Source of the DNA: Palsa-883 sp035486355
GTDB taxonomy: Bacteria > Pseudomonadota > Alphaproteobacteria > Acetobacterales > Acetobacteraceae
Direction: 5' to 3'
DNA length: 64,000 nucleotides
NCBI GenBank assembly: GCA_035486355.1
Contig: DATHNE010000071.1
Coordinates: 1-64,000 of the forward strand
Under the pieces are notes generated by a model. It had not been told where the DNA came from. It was given only the letters and a program-made list of their open reading frames with translations, and did no database searches. The position numbers and the translations under genes were made by a program. Positions 52,169 through 61,043 of the stretch are shown here, piece after piece. Every line of letters begins with the position of its first letter. Position 1 is the first letter of the stretch.

Positions 52169-52998
52169 ATTTGTCGGTCCGGAGTCTGGCCACCACGCTG
52201 GGCGGCGTGATCGTGGGGGGCGTGCTGCTGGTGGCGATCTTCGCGCCGCTGCTGGCGCCGCACGATCCGTATGCGCAGGATCTGATGCGTCGGCTGGTGC
52301 CACCGGAATGGATGGGCGGCACGCCGCTGAACCCGTTGGGCACCGATCAGTTAGGGCGGGATTACCTGTCGCGGCTGCTGTACGGCGCGCGCATCTCCAT
52401 GCTGATCGGCACGATGGCGGTGGTGACGTCGGGGGCGATCGGCATCACGCTGGGCGTACTGGGCGGATATTTCGGCGGGCGGGTGGACGATATGGTGATG
52501 TTCGTGATCACCACGCGGCTGTCGATCCCACTGATCCTGGTGGCGCTGACGGTGGTGGCGCTGGTGGGGTCGTCGCTGACCGTGGTGGTGCTGACGCTGG
52601 GACTGCTGCTGTGGGATCGTTTCGCGGTTGTGGCGCGGACGACGACGATGCAAGTACGGAACCTGGATTATATCGCGGCGGCGCAGGCGGCGGGGGCGTC
52701 GCGCGTGCATATCCTGCTGCGCGAGGTGCTCCCGAATATCGTTTCGCATCTGGTGGTGGTGGCGACGCTGGAGATGGCATTGGCGATATTGCTGGAGGCG
52801 GCGCTGTCGTTCCTGGGCCTGGGCGTGCCGCCGCCTCTGCCGAGCTGGGGGCTGATGATTGCCGAAGGCAAGGACTACATGTTTTTCAGCCCGTGGGTGA
52901 TCATGATCCCGGGCATCACGCTGTTCGTGCTGGTGCTGGGAATCAATCTGCTGGGCGACGGACTGCGCGATCTGCTGGGCGCGGGGCGACGAGTGTGA
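52165..52998 (+). CDS. dppC: Dpp/Opp-type ABC transporter permease, C subunit
   Basis: A 277-residue inner-membrane permease. Typical features are LAPHDPYAQD and PLGTDQLGRDYLSRLLYGAR near the N-terminus, and the EAA loop LDYIAAAQAAGASRVHILLR, followed by ALSFLGLGVPPPLPSWGLMI. Its start overlaps dppB by ATGA. Together they form the translocation path for the two ATPases encoded downstream. Confidence 0.9.
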   Translation: MNLSVRSLATTLGGVIVGGVLLVAIFAPLLAPHDPYAQDLMRRLVPPEWMGGTPLNPLGTDQLGRDYLSRLLYGARISMLIGTMAVVTSGAIGITLGVLGGYFGGRVDDMVMFVITTRLSIPLILVALTVVALVGSSLTVVVLTLGLLLWDRFAVVARTTTMQVRNLDYIAAAQAAGASRVHILLREVLPNIVSHLVVVATLEMALAILLEAALSFLGLGVPPPLPSWGLMIAEGKDYMFFSPWVIMIPGITLFVLVLGINLLGDGLRDLLGAGRRV

Positions 52999-53966
52999 GC
53001 CCGGTTCTGGAAGTTTCCAACCTGCGTGTGCGCTTCGGGCAGACCGCGGCGGTGCGTGGGGTTTCGTTGCGGATCCAGCGTGGGGAGTCGCATTGCCTGG
53101 TGGGCGAGTCCGGCTGCGGCAAGTCGGTGACCGCGCTGGCGGTGATGGGGCTGCTGGCGCGCGGCGCGGAGCGGCAGGCGGATGTGCTGCGGTTTCATGA
53201 TCACGACCTGTCGCAGCTGAATGAACGCGGCATGTCGCGGCTGCGCGGCGACAAGCTGGCGATGATCTTTCAGGAGCCGATGACCAGCCTGAACCCGGCG
53301 TACACGATCGGGTCACAGATGACCGAGGTGCTGGCGCGTCATCGGCGGATCGACCGGCGGGCAGCGCGCGAGCGGGCGGCGGAGCTGCTGGGGCGCGTGG
53401 GGATCACAGCGCCCGGCCTGCGCCTGGGCCAGTATCCGCATCAGCTCTCGGGCGGGCTGCGGCAGCGGGTGATGATCGCGACGGCGCTGCTATGCGATCC
53501 GGAGCTGCTGATCGCCGATGAACCGACGACGGCGCTGGATGTGACGGTGCAGGCGCAGATCCTGCGGCTGCTGCAACGGTTGCAGCGCGAACTGGGGCTG
53601 GCCCTGCTGCTGATCACACATGATCTGGGGATCGTGGCGCGGATGGCGCAGCGTGTCTCGGTGATGTACGCGGGTCAGGTGGTCGAGAGCGCGCCGGTGA
53701 AAGCGCTGTTCGCCGCGCCGACACATCCATATACGCGCGGGCTACTGGAGTGCATTCCGGTGCCGGGCACCAGCCGGCGCGACCTGCCGCTGGGTAGCAT
53801 TCCAGGTACGGTGCCACGGATCGCGCCGGGGTTCGTGGGGTGCGGGTTTCGCGACCGCTGCGCGCAGGCCGCCGAGGTTTGTGCCGGTACCGTTCCGACG
53901 CAGCGCATGGCGGACGATCATGCCTATCTGTGCCGCCTGGCGCCCGGTTGGAGCGCGGCGGCATGA
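52995..53966 (+). CDS. dppD: Dpp/Opp-type ABC transporter ATPase, D subunit
   Basis: A 323-residue ATPase. Walker A GESGCGKS, Q-loop FQEPMTSLNP, signature LSGGLRQR, Walker B LLIADEPTTALD and the His in THDLGIVARMAQ are all intact. The C-terminal oligopeptide region (HPYTRGLLECIP, GCGFRDRC with several Cys) may bind an iron-sulfur cluster as in related proteins. The start is GTG at 52995, overlapping the dppC stop in GTGA; the longer frame through dppC is not real. Confidence 0.9.
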   Translation: MSPVLEVSNLRVRFGQTAAVRGVSLRIQRGESHCLVGESGCGKSVTALAVMGLLARGAERQADVLRFHDHDLSQLNERGMSRLRGDKLAMIFQEPMTSLNPAYTIGSQMTEVLARHRRIDRRAARERAAELLGRVGITAPGLRLGQYPHQLSGGLRQRVMIATALLCDPELLIADEPTTALDVTVQAQILRLLQRLQRELGLALLLITHDLGIVARMAQRVSVMYAGQVVESAPVKALFAAPTHPYTRGLLECIPVPGTSRRDLPLGSIPGTVPRIAPGFVGCGFRDRCAQAAEVCAGTVPTQRMADDHAYLCRLAPGWSAAA

Positions 53967-54922
53967 CGGCGGCGATAGCGCTGCACGATGTGCGGCGCAG
54001 CTTCATCAGCCGCGGCGGGATGTTCGCGCCGGATCGGGTGGTACGCGCAGTGGATGGCGTGTCGGCGTCGCTGGACCCGGGCGGGGTGCTGGGCATCGTC
54101 GGCGAATCGGGCTGCGGCAAATCGACGCTGGCACGCATCATCCTGGGGCTGCTGCCGGCGAGCGCGGGTGAGGTGCTGGTGGAGGGTCGACCGCTCGACG
54201 CGCTGGACCGGCGGAAGCGAGCGCGGCTGATCCAGCCGGTGTTCCAGGATCCCTTCTCGTCGTTGAATCCGCGGCAACGGGTGCGCGACATCGTGGCGCT
54301 GCCGCTGGCGGCGCAGGGGGGTGTTCCGGCCGAGGAACGGGGCCGGCGCGTGGCGGCGATGCTGGAACGCGTCGGGCTGTCGGCGGCAATGGCAGAGCGA
54401 CTGCCGGCCGAGCTGTCGGGCGGGCAGCGGCAGCGGGTGGCGATCGCGCGCGCGCTGGTGCTGCGGCCGCGCATTGTGGTGTGTGACGAGCCGACCAGCG
54501 CGTTGGATGTTTCGGTACAGGCACAAATTCTCAATCTGCTGGCGGAGCTGCGGCGCGATCTGGGGCTGACGCTGGTGTTCATCAGCCACAATCTGGCCGT
54601 AGTGGAGCACATCGCGACCGAGGTGGCGGTGATGTATCTGGGGCGGTTCGTGGAACAGGCGCCGGTGGAGGCGTTGTTCCGCGATCCGCGGCATCCGTAT
54701 ACGCGGGCGCTGCTGGCCTCGGTGCTGACGCCGGAGCCGGGGAAAGGGATTCCAGAGGTGGGGCTGGGGGAGAGTTATCCGGACCCGGCGAATATTCCAG
54801 CTGGGTGTCGATTTCATCCTCGGTGCCCGGTAGCAGAGGGGCGGTGCGCGGAGATGGCGCCGGTGGGTGTCACGCAGGCGGGGCGGATGGTGGAGTGTGT
54901 GTTGGAGGGTGAGGGGGGTTGA
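53963..54922 (+). CDS. dppF: Dpp/Opp-type ABC transporter ATPase, F subunit
   Basis: A 319-residue ATPase, partner of DppD. Walker A GESGCGKST, Q-loop FQDPFSSLNP, signature LSGGQRQR, Walker B VVCDEPTSALD and FISHNLAVVEHIA are intact. The C-terminal oligopeptide-type domain has HPYTRALLASVL and CRFHPRCPVAEGRC. It overlaps dppD by ATGA. A degenerate second copy of its last about 45 codons is found at 57132-57260, beyond the next gene. Confidence 0.9.
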   Translation: MTAAIALHDVRRSFISRGGMFAPDRVVRAVDGVSASLDPGGVLGIVGESGCGKSTLARIILGLLPASAGEVLVEGRPLDALDRRKRARLIQPVFQDPFSSLNPRQRVRDIVALPLAAQGGVPAEERGRRVAAMLERVGLSAAMAERLPAELSGGQRQRVAIARALVLRPRIVVCDEPTSALDVSVQAQILNLLAELRRDLGLTLVFISHNLAVVEHIATEVAVMYLGRFVEQAPVEALFRDPRHPYTRALLASVLTPEPGKGIPEVGLGESYPDPANIPAGCRFHPRCPVAEGRCAEMAPVGVTQAGRMVECVLEGEGG

Positions 54923-55365
54923 TCAGTGCGGGATGGGATTGTTATGGGGGGGTCCTGTTGCACTGGTGCTTGCGGGCGCAACAGGACGAATAAACGCAAA
55001 AAGACGCAAAAAAGGCGCGAATGGTGGTTGCGCGGCCTCGGGGTTGGTTCCGGCGGAACGACCGTGCGGCGAGCGCTTGCGGTCATCCCTTCTGAGTTGC
55101 GTACCTTCGCGTTATCTCTTGCTTGCCTGCGGGCTGGGTTCGGTGCTCACCCGGATTGAATGTCTGCAATGAGCGGACGGCGCTGCCCAGGAAAGCAAGC
55201 GCCGACCTGACGCCACCGAGGTTTTGCCTGGACAGCACATTCCTGCCCGGACAGGGGGCCAATCGCGACGAGAACCGAAACGCGGGCCAGGCGACGCTGG
55301 TCGCAGATTTGCCGCTGCTCCCGAAGCGCGGGATAATTTCGGCTCGGCCGCATGGGGGATTTGCG
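54923..55365. other. 443-base region between dppF and the LVIVD gene
   Basis: No convincing gene. The frame of the next gene runs back to 55123 but lacks a start with a ribosome site before 55366. An unusual A-rich run (AAACGCAAAAAGACGCAA) lies near 54990-55010. No clear terminator for the dpp operon was seen. Confidence 0.4.
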
Positions 55366-57024
55366 ATGGCTGGTCTGCGTGGCTTGACGCTTGGCGTTGG
55401 CGTCATTGGCCTCTGCCTCTGGTCTCTCGTGTCCCGCGCCGCCGCGCCACCGCCCTACATACCGGACGGGCCGGACGTACCGGCTGTCGTGCTGAACGAG
55501 GGGCAGAGCGGGGAAGCGGGTCTGCCGCCGTTGCCAGTGCCACCGCCGAACGGGTGGGACCAACAATCAATCTGGAACATGCAGGTCGTCGGGTTCCAGG
55601 ACAATCAGGGCCGCGCAAGCTCCGATGATGGCTGGATAGAAAATCAGAACGGCCGCTATATCGCCTATGTGGCCAACAGCCCGGGCAAGGCACCGAATCC
55701 GCTGAGCGGCAAGATCGAAGACAACGGCACGTCGCTGATCGACGTGACCGACGTAGCACACCCGCGGTTCCTCTCGCATATCCCGGCCCCGAGCGGCGGC
55801 GGCGCCACGCATCTTGCCGTGTGCGGTGGCAACACTCTGCCACATGCCGAGAAAAACCACTGGTACTTGCTGCGCCACGATGGGCAGACGAATCAGGAAG
55901 TCTGGGACGTAACGGACCCGATGGCACCCAAGCGGCTTGCCGTCGTCATCAGCGGATTAAGCGGGACGCACCACGACTGGTGGGAATGCGACATCGGCAT
56001 CGCCTACACGATCTCGCAGACGCCGACGGATGGCTGGCATGAAAGCGGGTCGCACCAGCATTTGTACGTCTATGACCTCAGCGATCCGGCGAAACCCGTG
56101 TTCATCCGCCAGTTCGGGCTGGTCGGACAGCAGCCCGATGCGCCGGTCGCGACCGCGCAGAGCTGCACCAACGCGCCAGGCCCCAGTTGCTACGAGGGCG
56201 TGACGAACCCACCTGGCGGCGTGCACCAGATCTATTCGGCGGGGGTGAACAAGAACCGCGTCTATCTCGCCTACGGTGTCGATTTCGATGGCGTCTTCCA
56301 GATCCTGGATCGGAAGAAGTTGCTCGAGGGTTGCAAGGTTCCGGACGCCTCCCCGCAATGCGCGACGCGACCGACGCAGGCGGACCTGCTCTATCCGCAG
56401 ATCAGCTACATCACGACCAATCCGAAGCAGGGCGGCCATACCGCGATCCCAATCTTTGGCGTGCCAATACCGGAGGAGCAGCAGAACTATCTCGACGGCA
56501 AGCCGCAGCGCTGGGACATCATGGCGGTCACGTCCGAAGAGACCACCAACGATTGTTTGGATCAGGCGTGGAAAAACCCGACCCTGCTCGACATCACCGA
56601 CGACCGCGCGCCATGGCCGATCGCGACGCTCGCTGTCGGACAGTTTCCAGGAGATTTCTGCGCCAAGGGGTCGCGCTTCGGCGTGCACGAACTCAACCGG
56701 CAGATTTATGCGCCCTATTATGGCAGGCTGGTGATCGCCGCGATGTTCAACGCCGGGCTGCAGGTATGGGACATCCGCGACCCGTACCGTCCGCGTCGCA
56801 TTGCCTATTTTATCCAAGCGCCGAATAAGAACACGCACGAGAGCTGCGGCCCCTATCGCGGCAACGCACATTACTGCCGTAAAGCACCGTTTTCCGATCT
56901 TGGTGAGGTGGATGATCGCGGCTACATCTATAACTTCGACCGGGCTGGTTCCGGCCTGACGATCCTGAAGTTGACGGGCGCCGCGTTGCAGGCAGTTGCG
57001 GGAGAAAAACCCAATCAGCGGTAG
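55366..57024 (+). CDS. Secreted LVIVD-type beta-propeller protein
   Basis: A 552-residue exported protein. The signal peptide is about 1-26 (ending SRAAA). The rest contains repeated propeller-like blades with LIDVTDVAHPRFLSHI, VWDVTDPMAPKRLAVV, VYDLSDPAKPVFIRQFG and VWDIRDPYRPRRIAYF, the LVIVD repeat pattern. Several paired His and Cys (GTHHDWWECD, GSHQH, CGPYRGNAHYC) may bind metal. Such proteins are found at the cell surface or in the periplasm and their role is mostly unknown. ATG 55366 is preceded by GGGGGA six bases away. It sits between dppF and a dppF remnant. Confidence 0.72.
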   Translation: MAGLRGLTLGVGVIGLCLWSLVSRAAAPPPYIPDGPDVPAVVLNEGQSGEAGLPPLPVPPPNGWDQQSIWNMQVVGFQDNQGRASSDDGWIENQNGRYIAYVANSPGKAPNPLSGKIEDNGTSLIDVTDVAHPRFLSHIPAPSGGGATHLAVCGGNTLPHAEKNHWYLLRHDGQTNQEVWDVTDPMAPKRLAVVISGLSGTHHDWWECDIGIAYTISQTPTDGWHESGSHQHLYVYDLSDPAKPVFIRQFGLVGQQPDAPVATAQSCTNAPGPSCYEGVTNPPGGVHQIYSAGVNKNRVYLAYGVDFDGVFQILDRKKLLEGCKVPDASPQCATRPTQADLLYPQISYITTNPKQGGHTAIPIFGVPIPEEQQNYLDGKPQRWDIMAVTSEETTNDCLDQAWKNPTLLDITDDRAPWPIATLAVGQFPGDFCAKGSRFGVHELNRQIYAPYYGRLVIAAMFNAGLQVWDIRDPYRPRRIAYFIQAPNKNTHESCGPYRGNAHYCRKAPFSDLGEVDDRGYIYNFDRAGSGLTILKLTGAALQAVAGEKPNQR

Positions 57025-57131
57025 CTCCAAGTCGCGTGCGGACTTATCCCCAGCCGATTGCCGCCACCATGTCCGCATCCACACCCCCCACCTTCCCGGT
57101 CTGCCGCCTACCCGGCGGCGTCTTGCTGATC

Positions 57132-57260
57132 GCGGGCGTTGCTGGCGTCGGTGCTGAGGCCAGTGCCGGGCAAGGGGATTCAGCAGGTTGGGTTGGGGAG
57201 AGTTGTCCGGATCCGGCAAATATTCTGTCTGGGCCTCGATATCATCCGCGGTGGCGCAGG
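57132..57260 (+). pseudogene. dppF 3'-end remnant
   Basis: The reading LLASVLRPVPGKGIQQVGLG continues, after a one-base deletion, as ESCPDPANILSG then YHPRW, which aligns with LLASVLTPEPGKGIPEVGLG, ESYPDPANIPAG and FHPRC of the intact dppF at 54710-54830. DNA identity is evident over about 125 bases. It is a degenerate duplicate with no start and a shifted frame. Confidence 0.75.
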
Positions 57261-57637
57261 CGCGGTGTGCGAAGGCGGCACCGCCGGTTGTGCTGGGGCG
57301 GGCATGCGATCCCGTCTTGCGCTCATGCGGAGAGTAATATCCCAGGAAACGTGAGAGCCATGGGGAAAGCGGCCGGCGCCAGCACGCGGCATTCACGTTC
57401 TTTGCGTTTTTCGCGGTTCCCCATTTCTCGGCTCGGGCACACGGAACGCAGGGATAACCCCTGCAACGTAAGAGCGGCCTTCCCGCCATCGGGTCATTCG
57501 CACGAGATCGCCACGGTGCTACGCGTCTCGCGATGACAATGGCGTCGTCTGCTTCGCGATGACTGCGGGAGCTGTGTGCCTCGCGACGACAGCAGGAAGG
57601 GAACACCCCATGCAACGTGAGCGCCAGAGCACGAACG

Positions 57638-57671
57638 TCGTCGATGGCCCGCATGCGCGGGCCATCGACGA
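57638..57671. repeat. Perfect 15-base hairpin
   Basis: TCGTCGATGGCCCGC and GCGGGCCATCGACGA are exact complements around an ATGC loop. The stem is long and GC-rich. No T-run follows on either strand. It lies just beyond the stop codon of the exported protein gene at 57720 (minus strand), so it could stabilise or end that transcript. Confidence 0.65.
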
Positions 57672-57719
57672 GCGGGATGACCTCGCCTATCCGAAGTCAT
57701 CCCGCTCACGCAAGGACGA

Positions 57720-58022
57720 TTACGGATGCGTGGTGATGACCACCGAGCCCGACGGCGGGGGCGGCGGCGGTGCCGGATAGGTGGTTGACTTCGTCCGAGT
57801 CGTCGTTCCGCCCATGCCGTTATTATAAGTCGTGCTCTGCGAGTAGCCGACCGAACCGTCCGGCCCCACAGACTCCTTCGTGGTCTCGGTGCTCAGCGTT
57901 CCCGGCGGGGGCGGAACGACCGCGCCGGGCGTTGTTGTCGTGATGGTTTCGGACGTCTGGGCGGCCGCAATACCGGTCATCAATCCAAGGGCCGCGACAC
58001 CAGCCAACAACAATCGCGTCAT
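57720..58022 (-). CDS. Small exported Thr/Pro-rich protein
   Basis: A 100-residue protein with a clear signal peptide (about 1-21, ending AAAQT). The mature part is rich in Thr, Ser, Gly and Pro (ETITTTTPGAVVPPPPGTLS, then GGTTTRTKSTTYPAPPPPPP) with no Cys and no known domain. Similar short low-complexity secreted proteins are common in this group. A GAGAAT-like ribosome site precedes ATG 58022. Function not recognised. Confidence 0.6.
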   Translation of the reverse strand: MTRLLLAGVAALGLMTGIAAAQTSETITTTTPGAVVPPPPGTLSTETTKESVGPDGSVGYSQSTTYNNGMGGTTTRTKSTTYPAPPPPPPSGSVVITTHP

Positions 58023-58256
58023 GATACATTCTCCCTATAAGAGATGGCCGCGACATGCATCGCGACACTGGCGGGGTAAACGCGAAATGCGGCGGGGAGA
58101 TGCAGGGATGGCAACACATGGCAGTGAGTTTCGGAGACGTGAGCGTGCGTCCCAAACCGATACGGACGATGGCGTTGATGTGGCGAGGATGGGGCGATTT
58201 GACGCTCCGCGGCGGCCCGGGCATCGTGATTGTTACCGCCTTGGAGGGTCGACCGC
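58023..58256. other. Divergent intergenic region before the MFS gene
   Basis: About 230 bases between divergent genes. It should hold both promoters; no clear pair of boxes was identified. No gene was found. Confidence 0.35.
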
Positions 58257-59468
58257 ATGGCGCTGAGCCGCACCACCCGCGTCAATCTGCTGATCAGCAA
58301 CGGCCATTTCCTCTCCCACTTCTATGTGCTGACGCTGCCGCCGCTGTTCCTGGCGTGGCAGCACAACTTCGATGTCAGCTTCGCCCAGCTCGGCCTGACG
58401 GTGATGCTGATGTCGGGGATGACCGCGCTGCTGCAGACGCCAGTGGGGTTCCTGGTGGACCGGCACGGCGCGCGGCCGTTCCTGATCGGCGGCGCACTGC
58501 TGATGTGCCTATCGATGGCGGCGATGGGGCTGGCCACGCAGTTCTGGCAGATCCTAGCACTCGCCGCGCTATCGGGCATCGGCAACTCGGTGATCCACCC
58601 GGCGGACTACGCGATCCTGTCCGGGTCGGTCGACAAGGACCGCATGGGGCGTGCCTTCGCCTTGCACACATTCAGCGGCAATCTGGGATTTTCTGCCGCA
58701 CCGCCGGTCACCGCGGTGTTGATGGCGCTGATCGGCTGGCGCGCGGCGCTGATGGTGGTGGGGCTGCTGGGCGTGCCGGTGGTGATCTCGATCGTGCTGC
58801 AAAGTGGCATCCTGAAGGACCAGGCGCGGCACGAGGCGCACCATTCCGGCGGCGTTCTCAGCGGGCGGCAGTTGCTGACCAGCCGCACCATGCTGCTGTT
58901 CTTTGCGTTCTTCGCGCTGGGGGCAATGGCGAGCGGCGGTATCCAGGCCTGGCTGGTGACCGTGCTGCATACCGTGAAAGGGCTGGATCTGGAGATCGCG
59001 TCGGCCGCGCTGACCGCCTACATGGCCGGGTCGACCATCGGGGTGCTGATCGGTGGCTGGTTCACCGATACGTTCAAACAGCATGTGCTGGTGTTCGCTG
59101 TCGCGTTGACGATTGTCACTGCTGTGCTGCTGGTGGTGGTGAATGCGCTGTCCCTGCCGGCGCTGCTGACCGCGCTGCTGATGTTCGCCGCTGGGTTAGC
59201 GTTTGGCTCCAGCCGCACGCCGCGCGATGTGATGCTGAAGGATGCCGCACCGCCCGGGCAGATCGGCAAGGTGTTCGGGTTCGTCAGCTCCGGCCTGCCG
59301 TTGGGCAGCGCGATCACGCCGGTGCCGTTCGGGTTCCTGATCGATCGCGGCCATCCGGAGCTGGTGCTGGTGATGGTGGCGGTGATCCTGCTGTTGAGCC
59401 TGTTCTGCGTGGGCGGCGCGAAGGCCTCGCATCGTGTGGCGCCGCTGGTCGTGTCGGCAGCGGAGTGA
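58257..59468 (+). CDS. MFS transporter, possibly fosmidomycin-resistance-like
   Basis: A 403-residue inner-membrane protein with about 12 membrane segments. NGHFLSHFYVLTLPPLF in the first segment, the loop VDRHGARPFL (motif A region) and the ALSGIGNSVIHPADYAILS block resemble Fsr-type exporters of the major facilitator superfamily. It probably exports a small drug-like or metabolic compound with proton exchange. ATG 58257 has TTGGAGGG eight bases upstream. The substrate is unknown. Confidence 0.8.
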   Translation: MALSRTTRVNLLISNGHFLSHFYVLTLPPLFLAWQHNFDVSFAQLGLTVMLMSGMTALLQTPVGFLVDRHGARPFLIGGALLMCLSMAAMGLATQFWQILALAALSGIGNSVIHPADYAILSGSVDKDRMGRAFALHTFSGNLGFSAAPPVTAVLMALIGWRAALMVVGLLGVPVVISIVLQSGILKDQARHEAHHSGGVLSGRQLLTSRTMLLFFAFFALGAMASGGIQAWLVTVLHTVKGLDLEIASAALTAYMAGSTIGVLIGGWFTDTFKQHVLVFAVALTIVTAVLLVVVNALSLPALLTALLMFAAGLAFGSSRTPRDVMLKDAAPPGQIGKVFGFVSSGLPLGSAITPVPFGFLIDRGHPELVLVMVAVILLLSLFCVGGAKASHRVAPLVVSAAE

Positions 59469-60938
59469 TCAGGGCAGGCCGCGGAAGCCAATCCCGCGTA
59501 GCACGGTGACGGGCTGCAGCACGCGGCCGTTCAGGGTAATGGCGCTGGAGGGCAGGACGTCGAGCTGGTGGAACAACGGGGCCAGCGCGGCGCGGGCGCG
59601 GTCGGGGTGGTCGAGGACCAGCAACAGCATGTCGCGGCCGGTGTAGCTGGCGATGTTGGTTACCATGCCGAACTGACGGGAGTCGCGGTTGAGGCAGAGC
59701 GTGGTGATGTCGGGGCCGAACGCGTAGGCGATCTTGCCGGCGTCGCGCCAGTTGTCGACGGCGACGATCGTGTTGGGCTGGTTGAGCAGGCCGCGCGCGA
59801 GCAGGTCCTGGCGGAGTGAGGTCCAGTCGGTACCCTCGATGTCGGGGTCGCGGTGCAGCGTCGCCATAAGGGGCGCGAGCCAGTCGAGTCGGACCTGGGT
59901 CGATGTGATCGTTAGCGTGACCAGCGCGAAGGCGGCGGTAGCGGTCAGTGTGCGACGGCCGAGCCAGGTTTGGCAGCGCGCGACGGCCTGGCCGAGCAAG
60001 GGGAACAGCATCAGGTAGCCGGGCGCGGCCCAGTGAAACAGGATGCGTTGGGTGGACCAGGCGGCGATCAGGGCGAAGCCGAGGATGGGCGGCGCGGCAA
60101 GGCAGCAGAGCAGCCAGGGGCGTTCGTCGGAGGGGCCGCGGCAGACGGCGGCGAGCGCGGTCTGCATCATGGGCAACCAGATCCAAGGCAGGATGAACAG
60201 CGCCTCGCCGGCCAGGACGATGAATGGGCCGAAGGGGTGGAAACGCAGGCCGGCGGCGCGGTCGCCCTGGAAGGCGAAGGAGGCCCAGCCGTGCGTGGCA
60301 TTCCAGATCGGAACCGGAAGGAAGATCAGCGCGGCGAGGGCGGCGGCGAGCCACGGCGCGGGGTGGGTGAGCCAGCTTCGGTGCGCGCGGCTGGTCAGCA
60401 GATAGAGAAAGGCGCCGCCCAACCACAGCACGGCGGTGTATTTGGAGAACAGAGCCAGGCCCGCGCACAGGCCGGTGAGAAGCCACCAGCCAAATGCGGC
60501 GTGACCGCGCGCCGGCAGGGCGTGGGTCAGCGCCAGTGCGGCGGCGAGCAGTGCGGCATCGAGGGGGCCGTCGGGCAGCACCCAAGTGCCCGTGGTGATG
60601 CCGAACACCGGCGACAGGTTCAGCAGCAGCGCGGCAAACAGGCCGGTGCGGGCCTCGAAGAGACGCGTGCCCAGGCGAGCCATCAGCCAGGTGGAGAGCG
60701 CGAACAGCAGGATGAAGGGCAGCCGGACGATAATCGGTGTTTCGCTGCCGAACAGATGGGCAGCACCCCAGGACAGCCACCAGGAGGCGGGTGGGTGGTC
60801 GAAGTAACCGAGGCTGAATGTGCGGCCGGCGGCGACCATGTAGCTTTCGTCGACGCCAAGGCCGAGGGACCAACCGAACGCGAGGCGGATCGCGGTGGTG
60901 GTGAGGATGAGGAGGATGAGCTGACGGCTCGCCGTCAT
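59469..60938 (-). CDS. ArnT/GT39-like membrane glycosyltransferase (second copy)
   Basis: A polytopic protein of about 489 residues in the same group as the gene at 1333-2814. It has GLGVDESYMVA, with the conserved Asp-Glu in the first periplasmic loop, then LGYFDHPPASWW, and about ten or more membrane segments. It would transfer a sugar from a polyprenyl phosphate to a periplasmic acceptor. The start chosen is ATG 60938; an in-frame ATG at 60959 lies in an inverted repeat and adds only MAGTSPA. No GtrA-type partner lies next to this copy. Confidence 0.78.
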   Translation of the reverse strand: MTASRQLILLILTTTAIRLAFGWSLGLGVDESYMVAAGRTFSLGYFDHPPASWWLSWGAAHLFGSETPIIVRLPFILLFALSTWLMARLGTRLFEARTGLFAALLLNLSPVFGITTGTWVLPDGPLDAALLAAALALTHALPARGHAAFGWWLLTGLCAGLALFSKYTAVLWLGGAFLYLLTSRAHRSWLTHPAPWLAAALAALIFLPVPIWNATHGWASFAFQGDRAAGLRFHPFGPFIVLAGEALFILPWIWLPMMQTALAAVCRGPSDERPWLLCCLAAPPILGFALIAAWSTQRILFHWAAPGYLMLFPLLGQAVARCQTWLGRRTLTATAAFALVTLTITSTQVRLDWLAPLMATLHRDPDIEGTDWTSLRQDLLARGLLNQPNTIVAVDNWRDAGKIAYAFGPDITTLCLNRDSRQFGMVTNIASYTGRDMLLLVLDHPDRARAALAPLFHQLDVLPSSAITLNGRVLQPVTVLRGIGFRGLP

Positions 60939-61013
60939 GGCCGGACTTGTCCCAGCCATCTATCGCGGCAGAGTGCTGGCATAGACGGCCGGGACCAGCC
61001 CGGCCATGACGGC
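60931..61013. repeat. Inverted-repeat element at the GT39 start
   Basis: Arms at 60931-60953 (starting GCCGTCATGGCCGG) and 60991-61013 match at 20 of 23 positions. The left arm overlaps the first codons of the ArnT-like gene, and supplies the in-frame upstream ATG. Confidence 0.65.
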
Positions 61014-61043
61014 TGTGAAGTCGCTGCTGCCGGGTCGGGCATT

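Larger units (their letters stand above)
57025..57719. other. 695-base non-coding region with remnants and repeats
   Basis: No intact gene. It contains the dppF 3' remnant (57132-57260), three imperfect copies of a CCCxTGCAACGTGAGxGCC-like motif (near 57340-57360, 57460-57478 and 57606-57624), short repeats of TCGCGATGAC type around 57525-57590, and a 34-base near-perfect hairpin (57638-57671). The mix is typical of decayed, repeat-rich DNA. Confidence 0.5.

Noticed and set aside
52134..52994. Long open frame running through dppC into dppD
   Set aside because: It is a shadow of dppC in another frame; DppD starts at the GTG overlapping the dppC stop.
55123..55365. An 81-codon upstream extension of the LVIVD protein
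   Set aside because: No ribosome site upstream, and a clean signal peptide begins at 55366.
57638..57671. Hairpin as a factor-independent terminator
   Set aside because: There is no T-run after the stem on either strand.
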